From the NCBI GenBank assembly GCA_014885115.2, contig WKLE02001351.1, positions 1 to 30,711 on the forward strand: a DNA stretch of 30,711 nt, written 5' to 3'. This stretch comes from Asterionellopsis glacialis. Lineage: Eukaryota > Bacillariophyta > Plagiogrammaphyceae > Rhaphoneidales > Asterionellopsidaceae. The translations under genes were made by a program, and so were the position numbers. Below, piece after piece: positions 19,925 to 30,397 of the stretch. Each line of letters starts with the position of its first letter. The stretch's first letter is position 1. The notes under the pieces were generated by a model. That model saw only the letters and a list, made by a program, of their open reading frames with translations, had not been told where the DNA came from and ran no database searches.

Positions 19925-20493
19925 TGTTTTATTATTATCAATACTATAAGTTGGTTCGTTTGATTGCTATAAGGTTGGTGCCATTACTCTCAACGAATCG
20001 AATACAATGGTCCAGCACTCAGAATTATTCTGTGTCTCTGGGACTAGTGACAAAAGAATAGGCTGATCTTTTGAGAGTGACAAGTTGGTTCGAAAGTACG
20101 AGACTATCCCTCCAGCAGGAGCTGAAGAACAAATATGTTTTCTCGTGCGTGAGAACAGAACCGTTAGAGAGTAGAGAGAGAACAGGAGTGTATTTGGATC
20201 ACTTATTAGCAGAAATAGAATCTTCCGATGTAATACTTATTGGGAGTGAATATGATTTCAACCTTTTTTTGATAAAATATTAGACTCTAGAGAGAGAAAT
20301 AGTGATAAGCTTGCACATGCATGTGCTTGTTTGTCTTTTTTTGTCAAGATTCAAAGATTGACCCAAAACACAAGAAAAAACAGCTCATGACCCCCTCGTC
20401 TCTCATCAAAATCGGCGGTTACATCTTATACCTTCTTTTATCCTCCACATAGACGGTGGTCGGATTGTCACAATCACACATCTCAAAAGAAAG
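19925..20493. other. Divergent promoter spacer
   Basis: 569 bp between the F-box (-) and PAP2_C (+) starts; should hold both promoters. A 70-codon frame at 20071-20283 (+) is open but has no recognisable domain and is not supported. Confidence 0.45.
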
Positions 20494-22335
20494 ATGTTTC
20501 GTCCTTCACGAAAGAAACAAACAGATATTGGTGGTGTTGAATCGTCCTCTTGTACAGATGAAGAAAATAAAAATGGTCCAAAAGAAGAAGAAAAAGAAGA
20601 ACCATTGACAGTAGACGATAAGTCTAAAATGAACAAGCGAAAACGAAGAAAGCAGACATCCATAATGAAAACATCATCGTATATAACTCCCCAAACAGTG
20701 ACGACACCAACCATGATGTTAGTACCCTATTTTGTATGTGTCATCTTCTTGGATGTATTGTTACTATCATCCTTTGGTTGGAAAAGTATAGTATTTTCAA
20801 TTCCAGTCATGTTGGCTGGAGGGGTGGTTGTCACGAGTCATCATGATAGTCAACAACCAAAGCAAGTTCCAGTAGTACAATTACATACAAGAATTATTGC
20901 CTTGGCATTTGTGAGTGCTATATTTTGTGCTCAATTTCCAGCGTATATTAGTAAAGCCTTGGGATCCATGGCTGTCACACTCTTTGGTTTAGTAACGATT
21001 CATGATCGACAATTGTCTAGTAGTGGGAGTGGAAGAATCACATCATCAAGCGCAGTAATCAAGGTGGAACAACGTGAATTACAAAAGAATCATCATGAAA
21101 AAAGTAACACCAACAGCAAGAACAACAACAACAATGACGACGACAAGAACCATCATCATTACCAATACTCCACACTACAATACCAACAGCCTAAACCAAA
21201 ATGGTCAGGTCCAATGAAAACATTCATGGCAGCTATAAGTGTGACATGTTCCTTATTGATTGAAAATTTCTTTATCTGGGTTGTATCGGCCACATTTTAT
21301 CCAAGTCATTCTGTACAAACTACACCACCACCGTTACAGGACAATGGACGTATTATTCTAGCATGGATCTATCAAACTTTGTTTTCATTTAGTATACGTC
21401 ATGTCAAACAATTGCGTCAATTTTTAAACGTTCAATGGGGATTAGTTTCTGCCTTTGGGGCGACTCTAGTTTGTTGTGAAATTGGTCTCTTGTCCAATCA
21501 AGACACGAAAGCAACAACAAGGGGGAGATCTAAATTGACGCGACAGCAACAACACCGCAATGTATTGCAAAAACGAACATTATGGAGTGTTGCCTTGCGG
21601 GCACTACTAACATTGGCAACAGCTCGTGCTATACGGACGATAAGTTTTTTACTAACTGTATTACCCAGTCAAGTAGCCAATTGTTACACACAACATTTTC
21701 CTAATCCACCACCCTCTACATGGTACGAGTGGTTAATGGTGGGGATATTACCTAATAGTCATGGGGGGTGTAATGATTTGATCATTAGTGGACATGCCAC
21801 TGTCACGTCGACCTTGGCATGTGCATCCACATCTGTCGCATCGAATACTAAATTTAGTATAGCATTATGGACCCTGGTTGCTATAGATTACTCCATTGAA
21901 ATTTACGAAGGATTTCATTATTCAGTGGATATGTGGATGGGCGCCTTACTAACAAGTTTATTGTGGCGTATCTATGTCACATTGGAACAAGATGACAATG
22001 ACGACGACAATGACGGCATAGAAGACGAGGATGTGGACGACGACGATAGCAACAACAAAGAGGAGACGTTTGAGGACAATATCAACAACGATTCTTCACC
22101 AGCAGTACAATTCCGATCATTATCAGAGGTAACCACACAACAATTAATATGGTATGGATTACCTGGCTTAGGTGCATTTGTAGTTGTAGCCATGATGCCA
22201 GAAGCCATTGCTAATTATTGGATAGTATTCTATATCTTTTGTGCTGCAACAAACACTGTGAAAAACGGATTAACTCATTATACACAACATCTTTTAATCT
22301 GTACTCTCTTTATTGCTTTGGCAATCTATTTATGA
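20494..22335 (+). CDS. PAP2_C-type sphingolipid synthase-like membrane enzyme
   Basis: 613 residues, single exon. The N-terminal 75 residues are charged (Lys/Glu-rich), then several hydrophobic helices. The catalytic part has the sphingomyelin/inositol-phosphorylceramide synthase signatures: ARAIRTISFLLTVLPS with its conserved Arg, HGGCNDLIISGHATV (C426, D428, H434) and EGFHYSVDMWMGALL (H475, D479). The His-His-Asp triad of the PAP2 superfamily is thus H434, H475 and D479. Family members transfer a phosphate-linked head group between a glycerolipid and ceramide at the Golgi or plasma membrane; head-group specificity cannot be read here. Hydrophilic insertions: Asn/Asp/His-rich (about 205-235) and strongly acidic (about 500-535), the latter followed by two or three extra helices. 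Convergent with the reductase gene, 144 bp apart. Confidence 0.8.
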   Translation: MFRPSRKKQTDIGGVESSSCTDEENKNGPKEEEKEEPLTVDDKSKMNKRKRRKQTSIMKTSSYITPQTVTTPTMMLVPYFVCVIFLDVLLLSSFGWKSIVFSIPVMLAGGVVVTSHHDSQQPKQVPVVQLHTRIIALAFVSAIFCAQFPAYISKALGSMAVTLFGLVTIHDRQLSSSGSGRITSSSAVIKVEQRELQKNHHEKSNTNSKNNNNNDDDKNHHHYQYSTLQYQQPKPKWSGPMKTFMAAISVTCSLLIENFFIWVVSATFYPSHSVQTTPPPLQDNGRIILAWIYQTLFSFSIRHVKQLRQFLNVQWGLVSAFGATLVCCEIGLLSNQDTKATTRGRSKLTRQQQHRNVLQKRTLWSVALRALLTLATARAIRTISFLLTVLPSQVANCYTQHFPNPPPSTWYEWLMVGILPNSHGGCNDLIISGHATVTSTLACASTSVASNTKFSIALWTLVAIDYSIEIYEGFHYSVDMWMGALLTSLLWRIYVTLEQDDNDDDNDGIEDEDVDDDDSNNKEETFEDNINNDSSPAVQFRSLSEVTTQQLIWYGLPGLGAFVVVAMMPEAIANYWIVFYIFCAATNTVKNGLTHYTQHLLICTLFIALAIYL

Positions 22336-22479
22336 AAAGAAAAAGAGTGTGGTGGCACGAGAAGGAGAAAAACAGAGCGAGGAAGAAAACACAGCATCGA
22401 ATCGCGTAGAAAGTATAACTATTTGTCTAGAATGTAATAGGCTACCCTAGATCGTTTCGTTGTGTGCTATCTCCTCTCC

Positions 22480-24207
22480 CTATTTTGTATGGTCGGCAGC
22501 ACTTGTAACTTCTGGATTGACTAAATCTGATGGCTGTTTTCCCTTTAGAAACTCTACAACATTTGTTGCTGCTCTCATTGCCATGGCTAATCGAGTATCG
22601 ATGGTAGCACTACCAATATGAGGTGCCACAACAATATTGTCCAAGGAAAGGAGAGGATTGGTTTGTGGATTTGTTGGTTCAACGTCATGTACATCCAACC
22701 CAGCACCTGCAATCCAATCTTCTTTCAAAGCCTTGTATAATGCTGCTTCATCAATGACAGGACCGCGTGCTGTATTGACAAGGAATGCTGTTGGTTTCAT
22801 TAATTTAAGTTCTCGTTCACCAATCAAGTGAGTCGTTTCCTTTGTCAGTGGTACATGTAATGAAATAAAGTCACATTCACGTAACAAGTCATCCATGTCT
22901 CTATATTCTACACCAAGTGTTTGTTCTGTTTCTTTATCATACCGATTGTGTTTGTTGTATAACACCTTCATTTTAAATCCCTTTGCTCGTGATACCATTT
23001 CAACACCTATTCTTCCCATTCCTTAAAAAAAAACAATTTTTTTACAAAAACAAACAAGATGGACAGCATAGTGAATATACCTGTATTAGATTTCACTATA
23101 TCAATGATAACATATAGTATACCAGCCGACTCTACGTACCAAGAATTCCGAGAGTTTTACCAGTAATATCACTTCCAAGAAACATTTTTGGTCCTGTCAT
23201 GTAGAGATGAGATAAAAAAATTACGGTAATGTTAGGTATCAGTTTGTATGAAAGACAAAAGGTTTGTTCCTGTTATACGTGTCATCTTATAATCCATCTG
23301 TTTCTTTACACATAACACAATTGTAACACGGAGAAAAACTTACCCCAAGGTTTTTCCCACTTTCCTTCACGAACAATCTTGTCAGTTTCCACTAGACGTC
23401 TTGCTACAGCCATCATGAGCATGAAAGCACAATCTGCTGTACTATCATTCTATCAAATAATACGATACCATACATACGAGAAAAAAATAGTTAGGGCAAG
23501 GGACAAAATATCTAAATAATCATCTACGCATTCACAAGCTTACCAAAACATCTGGGGTGTTAGTCACCATGACTCCCTTTTCTGTAGCATCTGGTACAGA
23601 AATATTATTGTACCCAACCTGCATGATAGAAAACAGAGTTTCAATAATAGATTGTTATGATAAGTCAATACATGTGCAAATGATATGATTCAACACAAAG
23701 CCATCACCAGCCACCAAAGGCATATTATCATGGTTTCAGTGTCGAGATATTCATTCTTTGTCCGCGCAAAATATGTGACTACTATCTACTTACAGCAAAG
23801 TTGCTTACAATTTTCAACTTATCACCTGCAATATCCAAAATCTCACGATCAATTTTATCAGTTAACATTGGAATAAGTGCATCATAATTGCCCTCTGCAA
23901 GTTTTTGTTTAAGCACGTCTCGGGGAATGGCATCATCTTCACCTGGATATACATCTACGTGTGCACCACTTTCTGATTGAAGAAATTCTACAGCTTCATC
24001 AAATATTTTTCGTGTAATGTATACTCGCGGTTGAGTCTGCTGACTACCACTCATGGTCGTAGTAGTGGTAAAAGATGAGACTTGCGGGAAGAAAAAGTGC
24101 CCACCTCCCAATCGACGATGCGAACTCGGATTTAGAAAAATTTGACGTGTCTTCGTGAAAGTTCGAAATAATGTTTTGGATGCAACAGCCCTTGCTACAA
24201 TTTCCAT
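22480..24207 (-). CDS. Glyoxylate/hydroxypyruvate reductase-like D-2-hydroxyacid dehydrogenase
   Basis: Five exons: 24207-23794, 23618-23544, 23449-23344, 23193-23140, 23021-22480; GT-AG introns of 175, 94, 150 and 118 bp; all joins in frame, 396 residues. Domain order is standard: split catalytic domain (KIVSNFAVGYNNISVPDAT across exons 1-2), NAD(P)-binding loop LGILGMGRIG (exons 4-5), NTARGPVIDEAAL with the substrate Arg, LDVHDVEPTN with the catalytic Glu at the spacing seen in GRHPR, and VAPHIGSAT with the catalytic His. Residues 1-50 are Arg/Ser/Thr-rich without acidic residues after the first few, like a mitochondrial presequence; Met52 begins the enzyme proper. The open frame extends upstream to a TTG at 24267, but 24207 is the first ATG. 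Likely role: reduction of glyoxylate or hydroxypyruvate from photorespiration. No peroxisomal tail. Confidence 0.9.
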
Positions 24208-24824
24208 ATTCACAAATGAAAGGGAATCCTGCACTGAGGTGGTTTTGGTTCTTATATTTACAATCAAATTTGAAGTCTATTATTGTAAGCGATAGGTTCG
24301 AAGGTAATTCTCGTCGGCTGAATGAGGTTGGGTGCGTGAATCTGAAGTTCGATACAGAAAAGAACGGGTATACTTCAGCAGTTTTCGCGATACTTTTGAG
24401 TGTATGAGTAGGATCTTAAAATCTGATGTCAAATGACGTCATAGTGATGTAATTGAATATCTGAAATACTTTCTACGAAGCAAGTAGAACATAACAAGAC
24501 ATACAGTACAGATTGTACCAGAGGTACGCTCATGTACGTACCAAAGCTCATAGGGAAGGAGGTTCAAAGGTGTTCTCATCAGCCCTGTGGCGGATTTTTT
24601 CCCGAATTTCTTATTTTGCTTTGCAACGTGGAAGAACGATGTCTTTCATTTTCTGTCAAACCAGGACACAACTATCAACCAACGATCACAATAAGAGATG
24701 AGGGTTCCCCGTTTTCCTTTACAAAAGAAAGCTAGAAAACTTAGTTTCTTAGTCGCCCTATTTAACCAGAGAAAAAATAAAAGCATCGAACGGACAACAT
24801 CCCATAGAACATATAAAATACATC
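24208..24824. other. Divergent promoter spacer
   Basis: 617 bp between the reductase (-) and phosphatase (+) starts. It contains a TGACGTCA-type palindrome (AAATGACGTCATAG, near 24430-24441), a classic CRE/bZIP binding core. Short open frames at 24513-24735 have no coding character. Confidence 0.5.
24432..24441. promoter_or_regulatory. CRE-like palindrome TGACGTCA
   Basis: Perfect 8-bp palindrome recognised by CREB/bZIP factors in many eukaryotes, about 230 bp from the reductase start and about 390 bp from the phosphatase start. In diatoms such CRE elements are linked to CO2/cAMP-responsive bZIP control (established for Phaeodactylum carbonic anhydrase). A single site can occur by chance. 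Confidence 0.4.
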
Positions 24825-25730
24825 ATGCTGACACAACGACAGCAAAAAAATAATATACTATCGGTTCTGATCATTGCAATTATTGCATCTACACTATTTG
24901 AAGGAGTTCAAATTGCTGCATCTTTTGATTATCAAAGGTTACGTTTGATAGATTACAACAATGTGACATCATCCTATTTATTTCGTGGTAATGCACCATT
25001 AGATCGTCACGGGAGATTTGATCCAACTTTGGTAATTAATTCTATTCAAGGATATCTGAAAAAGCAGCAGCAAGAAGACCAACAAGTATTGAAAGAGTAC
25101 GATGATGATCCATCACCTGAAGTATCAAGTTCATCTTCTATTAAAAAATTGATTGTTGTTAGCTTGTTATCTAAAAAAGCATCTGATGAAAATTCAGTTT
25201 TACAGAAAGAATTATCTTTTCGTAATGATGTTAAGAATAGTGATGATTGGGATACGAATGGTCAAACAAAGAATACTCGACAAACCTTTGAGGCTCGTGG
25301 TAAAAATAAAAATAACAATGACTTACCGCAGCAAACTGTGCAGCATGAGGTCCAAGTAAGTGTACTCCATCGTGCAATAGTTGGAAGTTGGGTATTACCA
25401 CCACCGTTTCCTTTATTTCCACATGTTTTTAAGCAACTGATATGGACATTGTTTGACCCATCTGATGGTACATGGGAAGTAGCCCAGGAATTACAATGGC
25501 TTCTTCAAGACAATCATGATGCAATTGTATATATTCATTGTATGAGAGGTATTGATCGTACAGGATTACTTTCAGGAACATACATGTTACGATATTTACA
25601 ATCGAGTGCAACTGATATACATTCCATCAATTACAATGTAGGACATCGACCATTGAATTGGCCTGCACGTAAAGCTCTTGAATGGGTGATTTGGTATACT
25701 ACCAACAAGATAATATCCACTAAGCAATAA
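24825..25730 (+). CDS. DRTG-type protein phosphatase, secretory or membrane-anchored
   Basis: 301 residues, single exon. A hydrophobic segment near the N-terminus (about residues 10-32, after a Gln/Lys-rich start) is a signal peptide or anchor. The cysteine-phosphatase loop is HCMRGIDRTG: H238, nucleophile C239, R245 (C-x5-R), in the middle of a beta strand (DAIVYIH) and helix (LLSGTYMLRYL), as in dual-specificity phosphatases. It ends with HRPLNWPARKALEWVIWY. Residues about 80-175 are a low-complexity insertion (Gln, Ser, Lys, Asn, Asp) splitting the N-terminal strands. The general acid Asp is not obvious; D-P-S-D near residue 208 is a candidate. The substrate could be a protein or a phosphoinositide. 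Start: first ATG, with TATAAAA only a few bases upstream, so the real transcription start is uncertain. Confidence 0.8.
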   Translation: MLTQRQQKNNILSVLIIAIIASTLFEGVQIAASFDYQRLRLIDYNNVTSSYLFRGNAPLDRHGRFDPTLVINSIQGYLKKQQQEDQQVLKEYDDDPSPEVSSSSSIKKLIVVSLLSKKASDENSVLQKELSFRNDVKNSDDWDTNGQTKNTRQTFEARGKNKNNNDLPQQTVQHEVQVSVLHRAIVGSWVLPPPFPLFPHVFKQLIWTLFDPSDGTWEVAQELQWLLQDNHDAIVYIHCMRGIDRTGLLSGTYMLRYLQSSATDIHSINYNVGHRPLNWPARKALEWVIWYTTNKIISTKQ

Positions 25731-26252
25731 GAAATAATTTTTAAGGAAATCTCTACATGTGCGACTACAAAGAGAGTCTCTATAAGTGTGGAAGATACCA
25801 ACTGTATTGCCCGTTCAGTAGCTCTCTCATTCATCGACTTGGCAACAAGCAATATGTGGAATCTTTTTTTATGTACATAAAAACGACATTCAAAGTGGAC
25901 TCAAGTTACTTGGTACGACAACACCAGCATGATGGAACGCTCTTCCCGACATATTTTTCGAAGGAATTGTTTTTGACTTGGTGTTGCCAACCTCTTTCAT
26001 GTAATAATAACAAAGAACTTCATCTATTCCTTTAAGAAGATCCAAACTATAGTATCATATACGAGTAATGATATGAAAGGACTACTATTGGCGTACAAAA
26101 CAATTGAACACCAAGAAAATATTAAAGGCCAATTTCGCGTCTGTAGGATACACAAACACAGCTTAGTTGTATTGGAAAGTATTACAGTATTCAAATTAGC
26201 AACTTTATAAAAATATGTACTGAAGCAAAGTAAACTACAGTGATCTTTTCCT
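25731..26252. other. Convergent 3' spacer
   Basis: 522 bp, AT-rich, between the ends of the phosphatase (+) and ATPase (-) genes. Short open frames here are not supported. Confidence 0.5.
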
Positions 26253-29200
26253 TCACGGCGAAGGAGTATCGGTATTAGTTGCTCCAATGGTAAGAAGCGA
26301 GAACTTCTTTTTCATTTGATCTACCTTTGCATGTGCACCCCAATCGCCATACAGTTTTACAGCTTGCTTTAGAAAGCGGGCGCCACTTTCACCTAGTGCT
26401 ATTCCTGCTCTCTCGTTTGCAAGGGCTTCTTCGTGCACGAAACCTGCTTCGTTTGAAAGTGCAATCGACCGCTGGTACAAAGGAATGGCCGAGTCGAGAT
26501 CACCTTTTACAAAGCTTGTCTCTGCTTCCAATAAGAATACCTTGTTCAGGGCATTCGTGGGAAGAAGCTTAGATAATTTCTTCAATTTCTTGGTTGCTTT
26601 CGTTGCAGCCCGAAGATGAGCCCGACAATCTTGTTTTTGGCTCCGTGCCATCGCAGTATGTGCCAAGCCTCCATAGAAACATTGTTGTATATTCAAAATA
26701 ATGACAACAGAACTACTCTCTTTTTCCATTCTTACAGCAAGCTCATAGTCATGAAATGTATAGGCAAGATAAAGTCTATAAAACGCCACGATTAGCGTAA
26801 GTGACAGATCCTTGCTTTCAGTAGCCGTCTTTATCAACTCCTCTTGATCCATTATGGTGCCAGTCAGGACCAAAGGGTCCTTTGAATGTCCTTTAAGATT
26901 GTGAATCGTTTGTAGTATTGGCATCGTCATTTTCAGGTACTGGTCCTGTTTATATTCTTTCATCAGCTCCAAAAAGGGCGATACAATTTTTTCAAGTTCC
27001 ACCAAAGGCTTTCCAAGAAAGAAAAGCGTCGACGATGCCATATTTGCAGCACACGTTGAAAATTCGTAGTCACCAGTTTCTAATCCAACCTGGTGTGCAT
27101 AGAGCAATGGATCGAGAAGTGTATGCAAAGGCTTCATATAATACAAATTAATCCCGTAAGCCATAGTGAACACTCTTGGAGTCCATTCTTGAATTTTGTA
27201 TTGATCCAAAATTTCCAATCCAAGCTCTGTATATCGGCGGCATGCTTCATGTTTTCCAATTGATCTCAGGAGATAACCAAACTGTTGAAAACCAAATGCA
27301 GATACTGCGCACTTTCCATATCGCATCTAGGGTGGAACCGAGCATATTGTAGCAATGTGTGTTGAGAAGGGACAATAAGTTTGAATATTACAAGGAACAC
27401 TCCCTTCCAATAACTTTACTCACCGTCAATTGTATCATTCGACAAGCATAAAAAGGGAACATTTCTCTTCTTGTCCTAAAAATGCTTGTTGCCAAAAGAT
27501 TTAGTATACTCATGGCATCAATCTTGTCTGGCTCGCACATATCTGGTAAATTCAATATATCTTCATCTTTCTTGTTTCGGAGCATCCAGTTAGTCTTCAA
27601 TATATCAGCAACGATACGAAATGGGCTTACTTTGGATGGAAACTTTTCACCGAGCTTCTCCAAAACATCAAATCCTACTTGAATTGCCTCTGAAAACCTA
27701 TGGCGCGCCGAAAGAGCGAACATCATCGTAGAATGTGCCCGTATCTTGTCCCGATTTGATCTTGTATTCAATAAGATGTCGGAGATATATTTGTCCATCT
27801 CATCATACTCCCCTGTACAATACTTAGCCTCTGCAATAGCATTGTACAAGTCAAGCGACAAATAGTACTGATCACGCCATCTTCGCACACTCAACAGGTC
27901 GATTCCGTATTCAATATAATTGGAGGCTCTTTTAAAGTCGGAACAGCGGGTGGCTTTGTCACCAGCTCGAAGGCAAAGTAATGCTAACTTATCTTTTTCA
28001 TCTTGATCTTGAAGAAGACTACTTCCTCGACTCATCTGGTCAATGATAAGAAAAAGATGCATGTCTTGGTCTTCTTCCGACAAGTACTTTTGCAACTTTT
28101 GCCCAAGATCTAGGTGAAACTCGGCCCGTTTACCTTCAGGAATCAAATTATAAGCAGCTTGCTGGACCCTGTCATGTACAAACTTGTAGTAACCACTTGC
28201 TTGATCTACAACTAATCCGCTTGCGGAAGCTTGATCAAGGAGTCTCGACACGTCTTTCTCTGGTGTAATTTCTGTAAGAACATATTCGTCGATTTCTATT
28301 CCAAAACATGCAGCAGTCGTCAAAACCGTTTGTACTTCAGGGCTTAATTGTTGAATTTTTTGCGTTACCAAGTCTACAACATTGTTTGCACCATTTCCCC
28401 ACACACGCAGATACCTGGAATCCCAATGCCATTGTCCGTTATTTTCATCAGGAACCAAGATACCTTCATCAAAAAGTGACTCTAAACATTTCAATACAAA
28501 CAGAATGTTACCATGGGTCTTTTTGAAAATTGCTTTTGTCAACGGCTTGGCTTTCTCCCGTGAAATTCGCAGCACTCCAGAAACAAGATCGTTCACTGCC
28601 CACAGTGGCAGATTATGAAGTTCGATGATTGTAATGACAGCTTGTCGTGTATCCTCCAGGTTGCGTAGAAAGTCGGCAAGGTCATCATCTAGCTCCACTT
28701 CCTCATACCGACAAGCTCCGATTAGAATGAGACCCTTGCATGCTTTGTCGGAAGCCAAAACATGCAAAATATCTAAAGAACTCGAGTCTGCCCACTGCAA
28801 ATCATCCAAAAACAAAACCAAAGGCTTTTCTGGCGAACACACAGCTCGTACTAGATTTCGGGTGGCCATTCTGAGCCTTTGCGTAGCTTCCACACCTCTT
28901 GTAGACGAGGATGCATGATTTGAACCAACAATTTGCTCTAGCGCTGGAATCATGTCAATCAAGAGATGAAGGTCTCTGTGAAGTGATGTGAGAATAGATT
29001 TTTTGTATTGCTTGACATGACTTTGATCTTCGTGGTTGATGATGATTGTTACAAACTCTGTAAAAGCTGATACAAGGGCTATTCGAAGAAATACAAACAA
29101 GTATGAGGACCTGGCAATTAGATTGAACAGCAGACAGTGCGGATCGATAGAAAGAGAAAATCATTTTTTTTACCTTACCTGAATATGGCTCTGATTGCTG

Positions 29201-29431
29201 AAGTTGATCAAACTTCCCGGAGGCGAAAAACCCTCCCTTGCCTGACACATGCGCTTGCAATGTTCCAGCAAGTGCCGTCTTTCCAGTCCCACTCTTCCCC
29301 GAAAGGAGGATAAACTCGCCACTGCTTTCACCTGAGATTCTTCTGTCAAAAGCTTCAATTAGTTTGTTTTGCTCCTCTGTACGATCATAAAGAACGCCAT
29401 TGTCCAGAAAAGACCAATCCAAAGTTTGCAT
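26253..29431 (-). CDS. STAND-like AAA ATPase with helical repeats
   Basis: Three exons: 29431-29179, 29078-27424, 27326-26253; introns of 100 and 97 bp. Joins restore SEPYSALVSAF and MIQLTMRYGK; 993 residues. Residues 12-20 (GVLYDRTEE) begin an AAA_16-type ATPase; Walker A is GKSGTGKT (45-52) and Walker B LVLFLDDLQWAD (Asp176/177). Further family marks: GACRYEE, KTHGNILFVLKCL, W-H-W-D, LTTAACFG and FVHDRVQQAAYNL (about 384-396). Residues from about 410 to 993 are helix pairs like TPRs (for example DLDSAIPLYQRSIALS). The same module is the middle part of bacterial proteins with an N-terminal Ser/Thr kinase and C-terminal GAF/histidine kinase; here both flanking parts are absent. Related genes are known in diatoms. 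A signalling switch that binds ATP is likely; ligand unknown. Start: first ATG, with an in-frame TAG 21 bases upstream. Confidence 0.85.
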
Positions 29432-29997
29432 CCTCCCGTACTGGTCTCTCTATTGTTAATGCAAACTTGATTTTATGGTCAACATGAACGAACTGAGCCA
29501 GGTGGCATACCTGTGTAGGACTAGAGATTCAATGATAGCAGTGTTTTATTAATAATATATATCTATTATTACCTGGTACAACGGAGTAACAATAAAATTA
29601 ATACCCGCGGAAGTTCATTGTGAATTTATAATGTTCAGAAAGTACATCCAAGAAAGAGGCTATAGCCATAAGTAGGTGTTTCTCCGACATCGTTCGGTAC
29701 ACTGAGGGGCGGTACGGTAAAGATATCCTCTGCTGGAATTTCATTGTACTTGCCAGAGGACGACTTTGCTCTCGTGGTAGACTACTGTAATTTGTCGCTC
29801 GTGAGATTAGAAGCTTTCGAGCTTGTTCCTGCTTGTTCCTGCTTGTTCCTACTCTAGTCCTAAAACTAATTAGAACCTTTGCTCGTATTGGGTACCAGGT
29901 ATATATTCCTCGAGTCCTGACTCGTATAGGACCTACCTGGTACAGGTACCTCTAGTACTGTACCTGTAGAGCTGTATCTAGATGTCCTACTGTAGGA
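29432..29997. other. Spacer with tandem repeat and GTAC palindromes
   Basis: Upstream region of the ATPase gene (-). AT-rich at first; then a 10-bp tandem repeat (29821-29850) and a dense cluster of GTAC-containing words at about 29890-29962. No gene supported. Confidence 0.5.
29821..29850 (+). repeat. Three exact 10-bp tandem units
   Basis: GCTTGTTCCT repeated three times without mismatch. Confidence 0.95.
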
Positions 29998-30321
29998 TCA
30001 TGGCATCAAGATGCTGTTTTTACTGTTTGGTTGGTGAACATAGACACATCCGGGCATTCCCTGCAAAAATATTTTCCCAAGCGTGACGTCACCCATTAAA
30101 TAAAACCGTTTTAGCGTCAAAAGTTGCAAATTTTGCGTTTTTGGGTCCTCGACGATGACGAACCACTGTTGCACAGGTTGATGAACATGACCACCACCCC
30201 CGTCTGTTGTCGGATTGAACCCTCTGCAACAGTTGTTTTCATTTTTAGCATTGTATTTTATTCTGTTTTGATAGGGAGTTTTTGGCCTATAACGCTGTGT
30301 ACCCCTAGTACAGTTGGACAA
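29998..30321 (-). CDS. Uncertain coding stretch or gene remnant
   Basis: An open frame of 107 codons beginning at a TTG; there is no ATG near its 5' end and an in-frame TGA lies about 12 bases further upstream, so a complete gene is not visible. The C-terminal half reads like real protein (QQWFVIVEDPKTQN, LTLKRFYLMGDVTLGKIF), and just upstream in another minus-strand frame (about 30556-30324) is a second open stretch with HFCNHC. Either an exon or frameshift is unseen, or this is a decayed gene. No family recognised. Confidence 0.25.
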   Translation of the reverse strand: MSNCTRGTQRYRPKTPYQNRIKYNAKNENNCCRGFNPTTDGGGGHVHQPVQQWFVIVEDPKTQNLQLLTLKRFYLMGDVTLGKIFLQGMPGCVYVHQPNSKNSILMP

Positions 30322-30397
30322 AATTAAAAATCACAACATTCTCCTTTTCTCCTGTCCAACCAGAAGTGCCTTCCCTCCGACACGGTGCAACTAGACA

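Noticed and set aside
19819..20061. Val-rich plus-strand frame
   Set aside because: Antisense of the CAA repeat that encodes poly-Gln in the F-box protein.
20071..20283. 70-codon plus-strand frame in a divergent promoter
   Set aside because: No domain, no homologue recognised, and too short to stand alone.
24282..24300. GGTTCGA word considered as a tRNA T-loop (also near 19255 and 20086)
   Set aside because: No matching CC end of the B box, no A box and no cloverleaf stems around it.
29821..29850. Tandem 10-mers considered as a CRISPR array
   Set aside because: No spacers between units and only three copies; a simple tandem repeat.
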